Part shown: positions 25,229-35,516 of the stretch, piece by piece | How the letters are laid out: each line of letters begins with the position of its first letter | Position numbering within the stretch: the first letter of the stretch is position 1 | From: Phycomyces nitens | Taxonomy: Eukaryota > Mucoromycota > Mucoromycetes > Mucorales > Phycomycetaceae | Assembly: GCA_022702545.1 (NCBI GenBank) | Contig: JAHRBC010000001.1 | Location: forward strand, 6,882,001 to 6,946,000 | DNA length: 64,000 nucleotides | Reading direction: 5' to 3' | The notes under the pieces: model-generated | Told to the model about the DNA's origin: nothing | Database searches by the model: none | The model's input: the letters and a program-made list of their open reading frames with translations, nothing else | Translations under genes and position numbers: made by a program

Positions 25229-26248
25229 ATGTTCAAGTCTCCATTATGGCTCCTCTTATTCTTCGTCGCTCTTGTCGCCGCAAACGCGCCAAATGTGCCT
25301 CAGATGGACCCACCAACTAAACTTCTTGGAGGTATTTGAGTAATCTCTTTTAATATCTTGGCTACCTTTGATCATCAATCTCACAAACGAATGTGTTTTT
25401 ATACTTTACAGGTACCATCAGACAAGCTCCCAATTGTAACAGAAAGATCGGTGCAAATGCCCGTATCACTCTCCACTACAAAGCCAGTGTCTGGGGTGAA
25501 AAGACACTTTACGAAAACACCTACAACACCAAGCCTGCTTTCTTTAGACTCGGTAAGATAAAGAAAGGGTATACGTTTGAATATAGTCTAATTAAAAAAT
25601 ATTACTTGGTTTCTAGGACGAGACACGATGATCAAGGGTAAGAGACCACCTGTGGTGCTTTTTATATATATAAGAATACATGTCTTAATACGGTGTGTTT
25701 ATTTTCAGGGTTGGAACAAGGTATTAAAGGAATGTGCGTTGGTGAGGTTCGTCGTCTGTTGATTCCTGCCGACCTTGGTAAGCTTTGTTTTATTACATCA
25801 ATGCAAAGTACTTTTGAGAATCATCATTAAACACAATTTTGTCTATCATAGCCTATGGTGAAGTTGGCTTGCCTGGATCTGTTCCTCGTAAGTTCCGATA
25901 TTATGTCTTTCCTTTAGGAAAATAAGCATACTTAACCCTATCAATCTTTTATAGCCAACAGTGCCATTGTTTACGAGATTGAATTGGTCGATACTTTGTC
26001 TCCCTGGAGGTGAGGATAACATTGGGCTTATATATAAGACGTACCTTTTTCATGTTTATTGATACGACTGTTTTGTTTGTAGAAACCCTCTGTTCTGGAT
26101 CGGTATTGCTGGATTTATTACTGCATACTACATCTATGATAAAAACTCAAAGGGTGCAGATGAAGTAAAGGCTTCCAAGTTCTTGGAATCCAAGGCTAGT
26201 GCAGCTAGTGCAGGAGCCGAGGGCGGTGCCAAGGAAAAGTCTGCATAA
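25229..26248 (+). CDS. ER FKBP-type peptidyl-prolyl cis-trans isomerase with C-terminal membrane anchor
   Basis: Exons: 25229-25331, 25412-25552, 25617-25637, 25709-25777, 25852-25887, 25955-26009, 26083-26248, giving 196 residues. All junctions are GT-AG and keep frame. Exon 3 is only 21 nt and exon 5 only 36 nt. Residues 1-20 (MFKSPLWLLLFFVALVAANA) form a signal peptide. An FKBP domain follows, with LHYKASVWG, RDTMIKGLEQGIKGMCVGE, RRLLIPADLAYGE and SVPPNSAIVYEIELV as the typical core. A hydrophobic helix near residues 147-163 (FWIGIAGFITAYYIY) and a short Ala/Glu/Lys tail end the protein. FKBPs catalyse prolyl cis-trans isomerisation and are FK506 targets. The layout resembles membrane-anchored FKBP11 more than soluble FKBP2, because there is no HDEL-type retention signal. 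The chosen ATG is the first one that gives the signal peptide. Confidence 0.92.
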
Positions 26249-28152
26249 GCACCTTTTTTTATTTTTCTTATACTTTATATTTCCTTAGTCTTAATATTTG
26301 TCTTGGTAGTTGATTATATGCTCTTGGTACGAATATAGAAGCAGTAATCTATTTTATTTAATGTGGACCTTTTTTTTATAATCATTATCACTTTTCGTTT
26401 TTTAGTATTAATAATAATACGTATTTTCAGATACTCAAACTTATTCCAACATTTTACTCTAAGAATGCGCAATATTTGTATCTAATTATGGGTTGGCCTC
26501 TAAGCATGTTAGCTGTAATTGTCTAAATATTTTTCAAAGCAAATAAGCTAAAAAATACAACAGCTTGTCTTTTGATAGATGGTTATAGCGACACCAAAAC
26601 TATTTTGAGTAATATGACTTTTTAACAGCTGGAAAATTATAACAATAGACACCTTTTTATGCTTCTAAAAATTGTGTACAGTTTGGTTAATAAAGATCTT
26701 TACAAACAAACTGACGGTAGTATTGAAAAGCAATTTTATTGATATTCAGTGGCCACAAGTTTGGCTACTTTTAAATGACTCTTTTGTCCAAAGAGCAAAA
26801 CGTGTCTTTTGTCTGCCCAAAGTTGGCTGGTATGGTATTAATATTTAACAGCTAGTGTAGGACGTTATAATTTATGTTTATAAATGTTGGGATATAGAGT
26901 TATGGCTACCATTCAAGCTCTAATAACTTATAAGGACCACTATTCTGAATATTATTTACATTAGATTACAACGTAGATTTCTTTTGATTTGCTTTTTCTT
27001 TCAGCTAAAAAAAGTATCTCTAATTATTTAAAAACAATTTTGTGTCATCTCGAATATAATCCACGTTTTATTGATAGTGCTTAGACTTTCCAGTACTTCA
27101 CTATGACCCAATGTGAAAGCCCACTTGCCAAGACATGGCCTCATAATAATTTATTAGCTTACTGGTATCCGTTGTTTTATACTTTTTTTTGCTTTAAAAA
27201 GCATCCAAGATCTAAAGAACAATTTGCTTTATATAACATCAACTATTCTATTTAACCAAAAACTTCATATCGAGTTTATTACAAATATATTAAGTTAAAC
27301 TTGAACTTATCCATCGACACCGTTTGAATTCATTGATTTCACTAGTAGTGTGAATGTGCGGTCAATAGTTGATATATAATCAGCCGTTTGTTTCAATTAT
27401 TTCGTCATGGATAAAGTTTACCTTTAGATTCACCATATAATCCGGTCGAATTAACAAGTTTTAATAACATGAGTTTATCAAAATAAAATGAAAAATATAT
27501 AGTCTTTATTATTTTTGAACTTGGCTATATATTCATGTACGGCTTTACCGTACCATAAAGGTTTTAGAAGCAAAAAGGATATCTTGTCTTTTCTTTGATT
27601 TTATTGTATAATTTGCTTCTCCAGTGAAGTTGATCTTTTGGTTATGTTGTCAGAGCTGTCATTGGAATTAGAAATTCAAAGAAAAAGATGAATTCAATTG
27701 TTAATACTTTTAACTTTTATCTTCAATGCTATACTAATTGGCTCGCATTTTTGTATGCCAAGATATATTCTCGTTGCCATTCATAAATATATAATAAATG
27801 TGTCTTGAGCAAGCATATTTTTTTTGTATAATTTTAGTTGAAAAATGTGAATAAATACTACAACGATTTGTAACAATAAAAAAAACATTCAACTCTCTAT
27901 ATTCTTAGATGTTATCTTTGGTAACGATCCATTGTAAAACTTGTCCAAGTAAAAAAAAAATAGCAAAATGGACACAATTGGCGATGTTTTTGACCTTTGT
28001 CGTTCCTGATCTGGGATGGTCTTCCTTTTACTATAACAAAGCCAAAAGGTCAATTCCACTGAGGAAACAGGAGTATACGTAAAATCAAAGAGAGGATAAA
28101 AGATACTTTTTATTGTTATGACTTTGGTTATCTTATATAGTTTTCTAACTAA

Positions 28153-28173
28153 TACTGCGCATTATCCGCAGTA
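28153..28173. repeat. Short perfect inverted repeat in a TACTGCG cluster
   Basis: TACTGCG at 28153 pairs perfectly with CGCAGTA ending at 28173 around a 7-nt loop. Further TACTGCG words lie at 28211 and 28238, and a TATTGCGG variant at 28255. The role is unknown. Confidence 0.6.
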
Positions 28174-28354
28174 GCTATTATATGATATTTTAATAAAAGA
28201 AGAGACATTGTACTGCGGTTAATGCTCAGGAAGATGTTACTGCGCGTAAAGAAGTATTGCGGTTAATCATCTTCAGATTTTACGGATTCATCAAAATAAT
28301 GTCCGACACCTTGACCGACTAAAAAAAACAAGATAATCCTAGATCAAGAACACC

Positions 28355-28361
28355 AAAAAAA
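28355..28361 (-). terminator. Pol III terminator of tRNA-Ser
   Basis: A run of seven T on the minus strand, about 19 nt past the 3' end of the tRNA. This is the usual RNA polymerase III stop signal. Confidence 0.75.
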
Positions 28362-28380
28362 CAACTTCTTGTAAAAGTGT

Positions 28381-28462
28381 CGACAACTGCAGGATTTGAA
28401 CCTGCGCGGGCAAAGCCCATATGATTTCGAGTCATACTCCTTAACCACTCGGACAAGTTGTC
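28381..28462 (-). tRNA. tRNA-Ser (anticodon CGA)
   Basis: The 82-nt cloverleaf reads 5' GACAACT acceptor strand, TCCGAGTGGTTAAGGA D-arm, TATGA/TCATA anticodon stem with loop CTCGAAA (anticodon CGA), a long class-II variable arm (GGGCTTTGCCC), GGTTCAAATCC T-arm, and 3' AGTTGTC with discriminator G. The long variable arm and CGA anticodon identify serine (UCG codons). There is no intron and CCA is not encoded, as expected for a eukaryote. A and B boxes are intact. Confidence 0.95.
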
Positions 28463-28522
28463 TGGGCTTTGAGGTGGGTCAATTAATTAAATTTTGACTC
28501 AACTAATAAAAACAAGAAATTC

Positions 28523-28563
28523 CGTGACGTAATTTAATTTTGGGCGCGTAATATTACGTCACG
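28523..28563. promoter_or_regulatory. 11-bp perfect inverted repeat with two CRE/ATF-like sites upstream of tRNA-Ser
   Basis: CGTGACGTAAT at 28523-28533 and ATTACGTCACG at 28553-28563 are exact inverted copies separated by 19 nt. Each arm contains a TGACGTAA octamer, the type bound by ATF/CREB bZIP proteins. The element begins about 60 bp upstream of the tRNA start. Functional meaning is inferred only. Confidence 0.45.
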
Positions 28564-31500
28564 ATATTTTTCAATGCTACAAATTCAATTCTTTGGATTT
28601 AAAATTGTTCTTTTTTCTTGAATATCTTTGAGTTTTAATAGATTTTAAAGTCTCTAGTTACTCTAGTTTATTTTTTATTTTTTATTTTTTATTTTTTTAT
28701 ACTTTTTATTATTATTTTATATAGTTTTAAAAAATATCTGTTTAAAATCAGTAATATATTACTTTTCTAATTAAATTTAAACCTTTGTATATATAGTTGA
28801 ATAAGTATTATTTAGCATACTTTTATCAAAGCTATTAATTTGTACAATTGTGAATTTTTATTTTATTTTAATATAATATCTATGTTTGAGTCATTGCTTT
28901 GTATAGAGTATCAAGCTGTATACTATCATAGCTTAAAATATATTTTATAACTATTTTTCTGGCTATTTTTTTTCATTCCTCATTAGTATATTACTTTTAA
29001 AGTAATTACAAGAGTACATAAGATACTATATATCATTATACCTTTTATAATTGTAATAATTTTGTCACCTACTTATTAGCAACTATTTCTGTTTTTGTTT
29101 TAAATTTATAATCATTATACATACCATGTAATATTTATCATTCTATACTTATTACTTTATTTTATAAAGATAAAGATGTTTAAAGATTTTTCTTTTTATT
29201 AAAATTTGGAGCCACAAAAGTCTAAAATAAAACTTATTCAATATATATTTTTTTTATATTAATCTCATCATAAATCATATCTTGAAAAAATATTATTAAA
29301 ATCTACCAATCTATATACCAACATTTTTATTTCATATTAATTTATTGCTAAAATACTATTCTTACATATACAATCATAAAGTCATACGGAATAGTATATG
29401 CTATCTTACATATCCATTTGTAATTGTAAAACTTGATAATAAGGCTAATGGAGAATAGGTTTAATTTACTCCAATTGAATAGTTGCATTATCTTTTTTCC
29501 CTATCACACAAACTGCAGCTTACTAAATTATTAGTTATTTGGCAATGTCATAGACCAAGATCTACAAATGTAGATCAGGATATTCAACATATTGGAACGC
29601 AGACTCAGAAATCACAAAAGTATTGATAGTTAGTTTTCAATTTTTAATAAACTTTCTATACAAATGTTTACAAAGCGTTTACAAAGCATTCAATATTATC
29701 TGTACTTTTGTTTTTAGATATTATATCGGCAATAACTAATTAGGAATAATGTTTTATCTTTGTTAGACTTGCACAAAAAGGATATCTGAAATCACCTTTT
29801 ATTTATCTATTGTAATTTTAAGCCCTTTTAACTTGTGAATACGAGTAATATTTTGAGAAACTGCGCAAGATTTGCACAAGGTTTGTAAGATGTGTCAAAC
29901 TCTTATTATAGTAGGGTGATTTTGATTTCACAAACATTTTCTAGGCTAGAACTTTACCACGCCATTTAAGCAATCCTTATAACCAAATCAAGAAAAAGAA
30001 TACACAGAAAATAAATAAAGATAATTTTATGATAAAGGGGCTAAAGAGATTACGTATATCTTTAAACGTAATGCGCAAAAGAAATGGTAAAAATAGACCA
30101 GCTTTTAGGAATTGATTGTGAAGGAAATATATCTATTGAGTCAACAGGGGGTAATTTTATTCTGTATTGCGTGGAATTAAATTCACCGTATATTATCGAG
30201 GTACAGTCGGCTCAGTAGGCTATTGACTGTGGTGTAGAATTGTAAGATTAGAAGGATATTTGTAATGGAGTCGATAGAGAACATCAAGATCCCGGAAGCT
30301 GGTCTGGTACAAGATGGTTTGATTGAAAAGATTTCAGCTGAAATGATTATCATTTTTGGGTAAGCCAAAGGATTCATTGTCTAGGCACAGTTGGTTTCTG
30401 GACTTTAACAATCTAATTTGAGGACATGGATTTTTGTTTATTGTGGCTAATTAAAGTAATAATAATAATAATAATTGATATTGTCTTTATTAGAAAGCTT
30501 CTTCAAGAGGCTTTCATGCCATATTTGCCTTGATGACCAACTTGAATGCTCATCAGTCATGCGATTTTTGCGTTCGAAATACGCAACATTTATTTTTACA
30601 CAAGCGCCAAGTAAATAAGTAAATTCGCCGACCAAAACAAAACTTATATGTGCGCAAAGAATAGTTACACAGAACGATTTCTTCTCAACAGGATAATTCA
30701 GAACGCGTTCTTTATATGGATTGGAAGAAAAGAGTCTTAATGGTCCTTTTGGCTACACAACCGGATCTTGTTTTCATTGGTAAAACAGAAAGAAGGCCTA
30801 AGAACAATTTGAGTTTTTATTTTCATTAACATTTGCAAGGGTATTGGTTCACGCTTTAGCGTGTACACCGCTTTTTATTATGCCAAGAATATTTTAAAGA
30901 GGAATAGAGACATTACTGAATGGATTTTGTACTAGACAGAGTAGTTAATAATAAGCCATTCCAAATTATTACATAATCTCTTAGTAAGCTAATATAGCAC
31001 ATTAGAAATTATGGCAAAGGTGATTTACACATATGGCTGGTGAAAATCCTAGAATGCCAAGATCATATGATAAGCATTTGGTAAGATGATTATCTGGTCT
31101 TGGCGCTGGAAAACAAAGAGTGGGTTTTTGGATCCAACAAAAAAGTAGAGGAAATTCTCATAATTAATGATAATTCATGGCAGACATTACTACAACAAGA
31201 ATAATTAGTATACTTTAGTATATTCTCAACAGACCTACTCCAAAGATTACATTTCATTTTATCCTACCGATTAGGGTAATTTGTTGTAAATACCAGACAT
31301 ATTCACTATAAATTTCATTTCATTACTTCTCTTATTATTTTCTCCGTTGTAAAAAAGAAAAAGAAAGAATGGTGGTTGATTTATGTAAAAGGTTGATTAA
31401 GATAGAGTATTTGTGTAAAATATAAACCGTGCTCGCCTCCAACTATGCGTGGATAATAAATAATTGAGCTATCGGAGGATTATAAATAAGGCGAAGAATC

Positions 31501-31974
31501 AAGACAGATCTGAATTCATTTACTCAAATAAATACAATAAAGTAATCGGCGGTTTGGAAATATAGGTACAAAATTGTTTCTTTTCAAGTGATTATTCATT
31601 AAGTCTTTAAGAAAATTCAAGTTGAGGAATATGTAAAAAAAAATATATGGAGCAAGATTTCACCATTCTCCAGCCAAAGTATGTCACCCTCACGATATCT
31701 TTTTTTTTCTTTATGAAAATTACAATTATACATACAAATGTGTATATAATTGTAAAGCCAATACTGAATTCTGTAATTGATTATATGTAAAATACAGCCT
31801 TTACAATTCCAAATTCTGGTATATGATTTCGTGTCAATGCAAGATAGTCGAGTCTCTAATAGATCCCAGCTCTCCCTTCTCTTCCTCTCTTTTTCACTCT
31901 CTTAATTGCAAACTCTTGTAAAAGTCTATAATCATTCATTATTTCAAACTTTTTTTTATCGTTTTTCTTTATAA

Positions 31975-32138
31975 ATATACATATAGATAAATACACACAA
32001 AGATACATAGATAGATAGATACATTTCACTCTAATTTTGTGATTTATTAATATTACAAAAAAAAATCACCTATATACACTTGCATAGATACATACATCTT
32101 TACATAGACAGATAGACAGACATATAGATAGATACATT

Positions 32139-32171
<33 letters not shown>

Positions 32172-32425
32172 TACAGATACATAAATTTTTATATACATAC
32201 ATACATACATTGTATTATATTATATTATACTATATTGTGCATCGTATTGTATGTATATGTATATGTATATATGTATATATATTATATAAATATACACATA
32301 CCTATATATCTATCTTTATATCATTAGCATTCTCTCTAATTCTTCGATCATCTACTGCTTGTCTTATTTCAACCCAATCAAGAAAAAAGAATAATAATAT
32401 ATATATATACATACACACATCGACA
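31975..32425. repeat. Low-complexity (GATA/ATAC/TA)n region
   Basis: Dense tetranucleotide and dinucleotide repeats (gatagatagata, catacatacata, tatatatata) directly upstream of the kelch-BTB start codon. Confidence 0.85.
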
Positions 32426-32429
32426 AGCA

Positions 32430-34444
32430 ATGTCAGCATTGAAGTCGGGGAAACCTATTTGTACCACAGGAAAGAATCTAGCAGGTCTCTGGAGACCTTC
32501 TTTTGTTAAAGTTAACCACCAGCTATTCGTCTTTGGAGGAGGTGGAAATGTGACCGACAATTTACATGCACTTGATTTATACACGATGCGTTGGGATGCT
32601 GTTCAAGTAAGGTCATTAAGCTTGGATTCTCTTATTGAAATCATTGCTGGTTCTCGATTAGGCATTAAAAGGCAAAGCTCCCTCTAAACGATATGGTCAC
32701 ACAGCAACGCGATGGAATGACTCGATCGTAATCTTTGGTAGGAATCTCATCAACTTCAATCGACACATTGGATCCTAAACTTTACCCTTGAATTACAAGG
32801 TGGCTGTAATGAATTTCAAGAATACTGCAACGATGTTTATATATTTAATCTCCACACACTGACCTGGACAAGTCCAGAAGTATCCAATATTGTACCGGCA
32901 AGATATCTACACAGTGCAACGGTCTATGACGACAAGCTATTTGTATATGGTGGATTTGCAAAGAGCATGGAGTGTAGGTCGATTCGTCAATTTGCAAAGA
33001 ATTCCTGATTAATGTAATTATTTTCTACAGGTACATATGTATTGGACGAACTGAATGTGCTGGATCTACATACGATGGTATGGACAAAATACCAAGATGT
33101 CCCTCCACGGTACAATCACTCTGCTACCCTAATTGGCCAAAAAATGTACATCTATGGTGGAAAAGACGAACACGGAAGTACGGTCTCGGATCTTTACATG
33201 ATCAATCTTCTTGTGCCGCCATACACTCCACATCTTGTTCTGAGCGGCGAACAATCCTCAACAAGCTCAAAAATGGTGCTGTTGAAGAGCCAGCATTTTT
33301 GTGATGCGGTATGTGGAAAGCTGCTCGTTTTCGGACGATACCTTTCCAAAATCCAGGAAGCCAATCATAACAATAGTGTCCCAGAGGCGGCCTACAGTCT
33401 ATGGATGTTAGATCTTGATACGCTAGAATGGGAAAGGCAAGAATGCAACATGCATTTTGAAGTGGGCGGCTGGAACTATTTTACAGCCTTTAAAGAGCAA
33501 ATGATTCCCGGGACAGAAGAGGAAGACGATCAATCGGTAGCAGTTGTGAATAGCCTTTTATTCCTAGGAAACACAGATACATATAGGCCCCAAGGATATG
33601 ATCATTTCAGGTAAATAAGCAATAGAAATGTTTCGAGATCTAAATACATCTCTACAGGGATGCGCTGGTGATCAATAGCGAGACCCTGGGGCTGTATGAT
33701 ATTGGGCCTCCTTGCTGCCTGAACCAGCTATCCCAGTTACTGACAAACCCTGAGCTGTCTGATTTTGTGATTGTGGTGTCTGGAGGGCAAGAGATCCAAG
33801 TGCACCAAGTGATATTGATTACCCGCTGGCCGCATTTTAGAAATATGTACAATTCTGGGATGACTGAAGCTTTGGAACGACGATTAGAAATACCTGAGCC
33901 TTATGAAGTAGTGATGGTTCTCCTAAAGTACCTATACACCGACCGATTAGACGAAAATGGATCTTGGGATGTTTTATGCCAGGTACTGGTGGTTGCGAAT
34001 ATGTACTTGCTAAGCAGGCTGAAGAAGATGTGCTGCGAGCAGCTCTATCGCCGTCATATGTCTGTCGAGAGTTGTGGGACCATCTTTGAAAAGGCAATCT
34101 TGACTGATGAAATTGGGCTAAAGATGCTTACTCTTGACTTTATATTCCGTAATTATGGCTCCGTTCTTAAATCAAGCACACTTATGCACATGCCACTGCT
34201 GGTCCATCAGGAGTTTCTAGAGGCAATACCAGACGAGGCAGTTCTGGATATTGGACAAATGCGGACAAGTAATATCACCAAGCCAATTGGAAGCAAGACA
34301 TCTGGACTGTCAAAAACATACTCTACGCCAAGCCTTGCTTATTCTTCGTCTGATAATATATATCATACACAGAGCTACACTTCTGTCAATATCAATGTGT
34401 CGACGGACAACCCAGTAACAACAGATGTGATTATTGGTATATAA
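32430..34444 (+). CDS. Kelch-repeat protein with C-terminal BTB/POZ domain
   Basis: Exons: 32430-32606, 32662-32737, 32800-32973, 33031-33610, 33658-34444, giving 597 residues with frame-preserving GT-AG junctions. The N-terminal half has kelch blades, shown by the repeated hydrophobic-GG motif (LFVFGGGG, IVIFGGCN, LFVYGGFA, MYIYGGKD) followed by Y/W at the usual spacing (LHTLTWTS, LHTMVWTK). The BTB domain lies at about residues 360-465 (NPELSDFVIVV, IQVHQVILITRWPHFRNMY, LLKYLYTD), followed by a BACK-like helical stretch. The tail is Ser/Thr-rich. The order kelch then BTB is that of LZTR1 and of fission-yeast Ral2, unlike KLHL proteins, which have BTB first. A CUL3 adaptor role or a Ras-pathway role is therefore possible, but neither can be read from sequence alone. 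Confidence 0.88.
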
Positions 34445-35036
34445 ATGGGGGGACTGTTATTGTTATTTTGGATACCCTTTATTATTTTATAAATATAAAA
34501 TCTACAAAAAACCACAAGTTGAAAGGAGGTAAAGAAATACTTGAAAAGCCAAGACAAACTTTGGGTTAATAAAATCATTAATTTGAATCATAGACAGTGT
34601 CTGTCTCCTAATCAATTACTGGAGCCATGACGATTTCCTTCAAAGAGATTTAAAGACAAATATTCTCTTGTCAGTTGTTGCTCGATATCTACGAGCAATT
34701 GGCACCAAATGGCTAGAATATTGTCGATATACATATTTATTTAAAAAGAAAATTGAAAATGAGAATTAATCTGGATACAAACCAATGCAGTGAAAATTTT
34801 TTTTTGTATTTATTTTTGTGTGCATATAAAGTGATATATAAATACATTCCAAGTATTGGGGTTTGAATCGATTGTCTATAAAAATAGGACAGACTTACGA
34901 TAGGATGATTTTATTGGGTAGAAAGCCACCAATCACAATGAAAGGTCTTGGATACAATTCTACCATCATGTCTATAAATAACCAAGAAATTTTCGATCCA
35001 GCTTATATATAAAGACCAACATTTCCTCATCTATTC
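34445..35036. other. Intergenic spacer
   Basis: 3' region of the kelch-BTB gene and promoter region of the next gene. No other gene seen. Confidence 0.7.
35004..35013 (+). promoter_or_regulatory. TATA box of the 35.0-kb gene
   Basis: TATATATAAA lies only 24 nt before the first ATG (35037) and 48 nt before a second in-frame ATG (35061). A start of transcription about 30 nt downstream would miss the first ATG, so translation may begin at 35061. Confidence 0.5.
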
Positions 35037-35516
35037 ATGCAATTCCCCACATCTTTAAACATGAACATCAACAAGAAAACAGTTACCTTTAATCCCATTG
35101 ACAAAGTCGAATATACCTATAGTGCATCCGAGTACGATCGATCTCGGTTTGCTGTCTACCCACCCACAACCATATCCTCTTTCCGCCCCCCTGTCCCCGT
35201 ACCTGCCCTGGCTATCCAGACTACCAAGTCCATAACACCAGCCAAGCGCCCTTATGTTGCGCCACTTAATCTCTCAATGATCCCAAACGGCTCTCGTCGC
35301 TCAATTACAACCAGCCTCGACATGCCATTGGCCAAGAAAGTTACCCAGAAGCCAAAGTTGTTTGTGGACACAAAATCCATCAGTGGGCCCCTGTTCTTCA
35401 CCAAACTATCCACGCATTACAAAACCCTTTCCGCGTACCCCGATGACGATGAAGAGGACAATAAATACATGCCATTGACAGCTGTGCAGCAGTCGGCAAT
35501 GCTCGTTATAGGTTAA
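35037..35516 (+). CDS. Small fungal protein with TVTF...TYSASEYDRS box
   Basis: Single exon of 159 residues, or 151 if the second Met at 35061 is used as the TATA position suggests. The N-terminal box NKKTVTFNPIDKVEYTYSAS followed by EYDRS is the most family-like part: a basic patch, a VxF-type strand, an aromatic strand and a Y-D-R. I recognise this as a box seen in short fungal proteins but cannot name a function. KTVTF loosely fits a PP1-docking RVxF motif. The rest is Pro/Ser/Thr-rich and probably disordered (a PPVPVP segment), with a DDDEED cluster near the end. No domain or membrane segment is visible. Codon use is GC-richer than its surroundings, which supports a real gene. Confidence 0.75.
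   Translation: MQFPTSLNMNINKKTVTFNPIDKVEYTYSASEYDRSRFAVYPPTTISSFRPPVPVPALAIQTTKSITPAKRPYVAPLNLSMIPNGSRRSITTSLDMPLAKKVTQKPKLFVDTKSISGPLFFTKLSTHYKTLSAYPDDDEEDNKYMPLTAVQQSAMLVIG

Larger units (their letters stand above)
26249..28380. other. Gene-free AT-rich stretch
   Basis: No coding frame or RNA gene is seen apart from the tRNA at its right end. A small cluster of TACTGCG words, including one 7-bp stem hairpin, lies at 28.15-28.26 kb. Confidence 0.6.
28463..32429. other. Gene-free AT-rich stretch upstream of the kelch-BTB gene
   Basis: About 4 kb, extremely AT-rich, with no supported gene. Its right end (about 31.9-32.4 kb) is built of short-period repeats (GATA, ATAC, TA) and a CT-rich tract near 31.87-31.91 kb. 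This end must contain the kelch-BTB promoter. Confidence 0.6.

Noticed and set aside
28381..28462. CRISPR or other array signal near the tRNA
   Set aside because: The inverted repeats here are single; there are no regularly spaced direct repeats, and the genome is eukaryotic.
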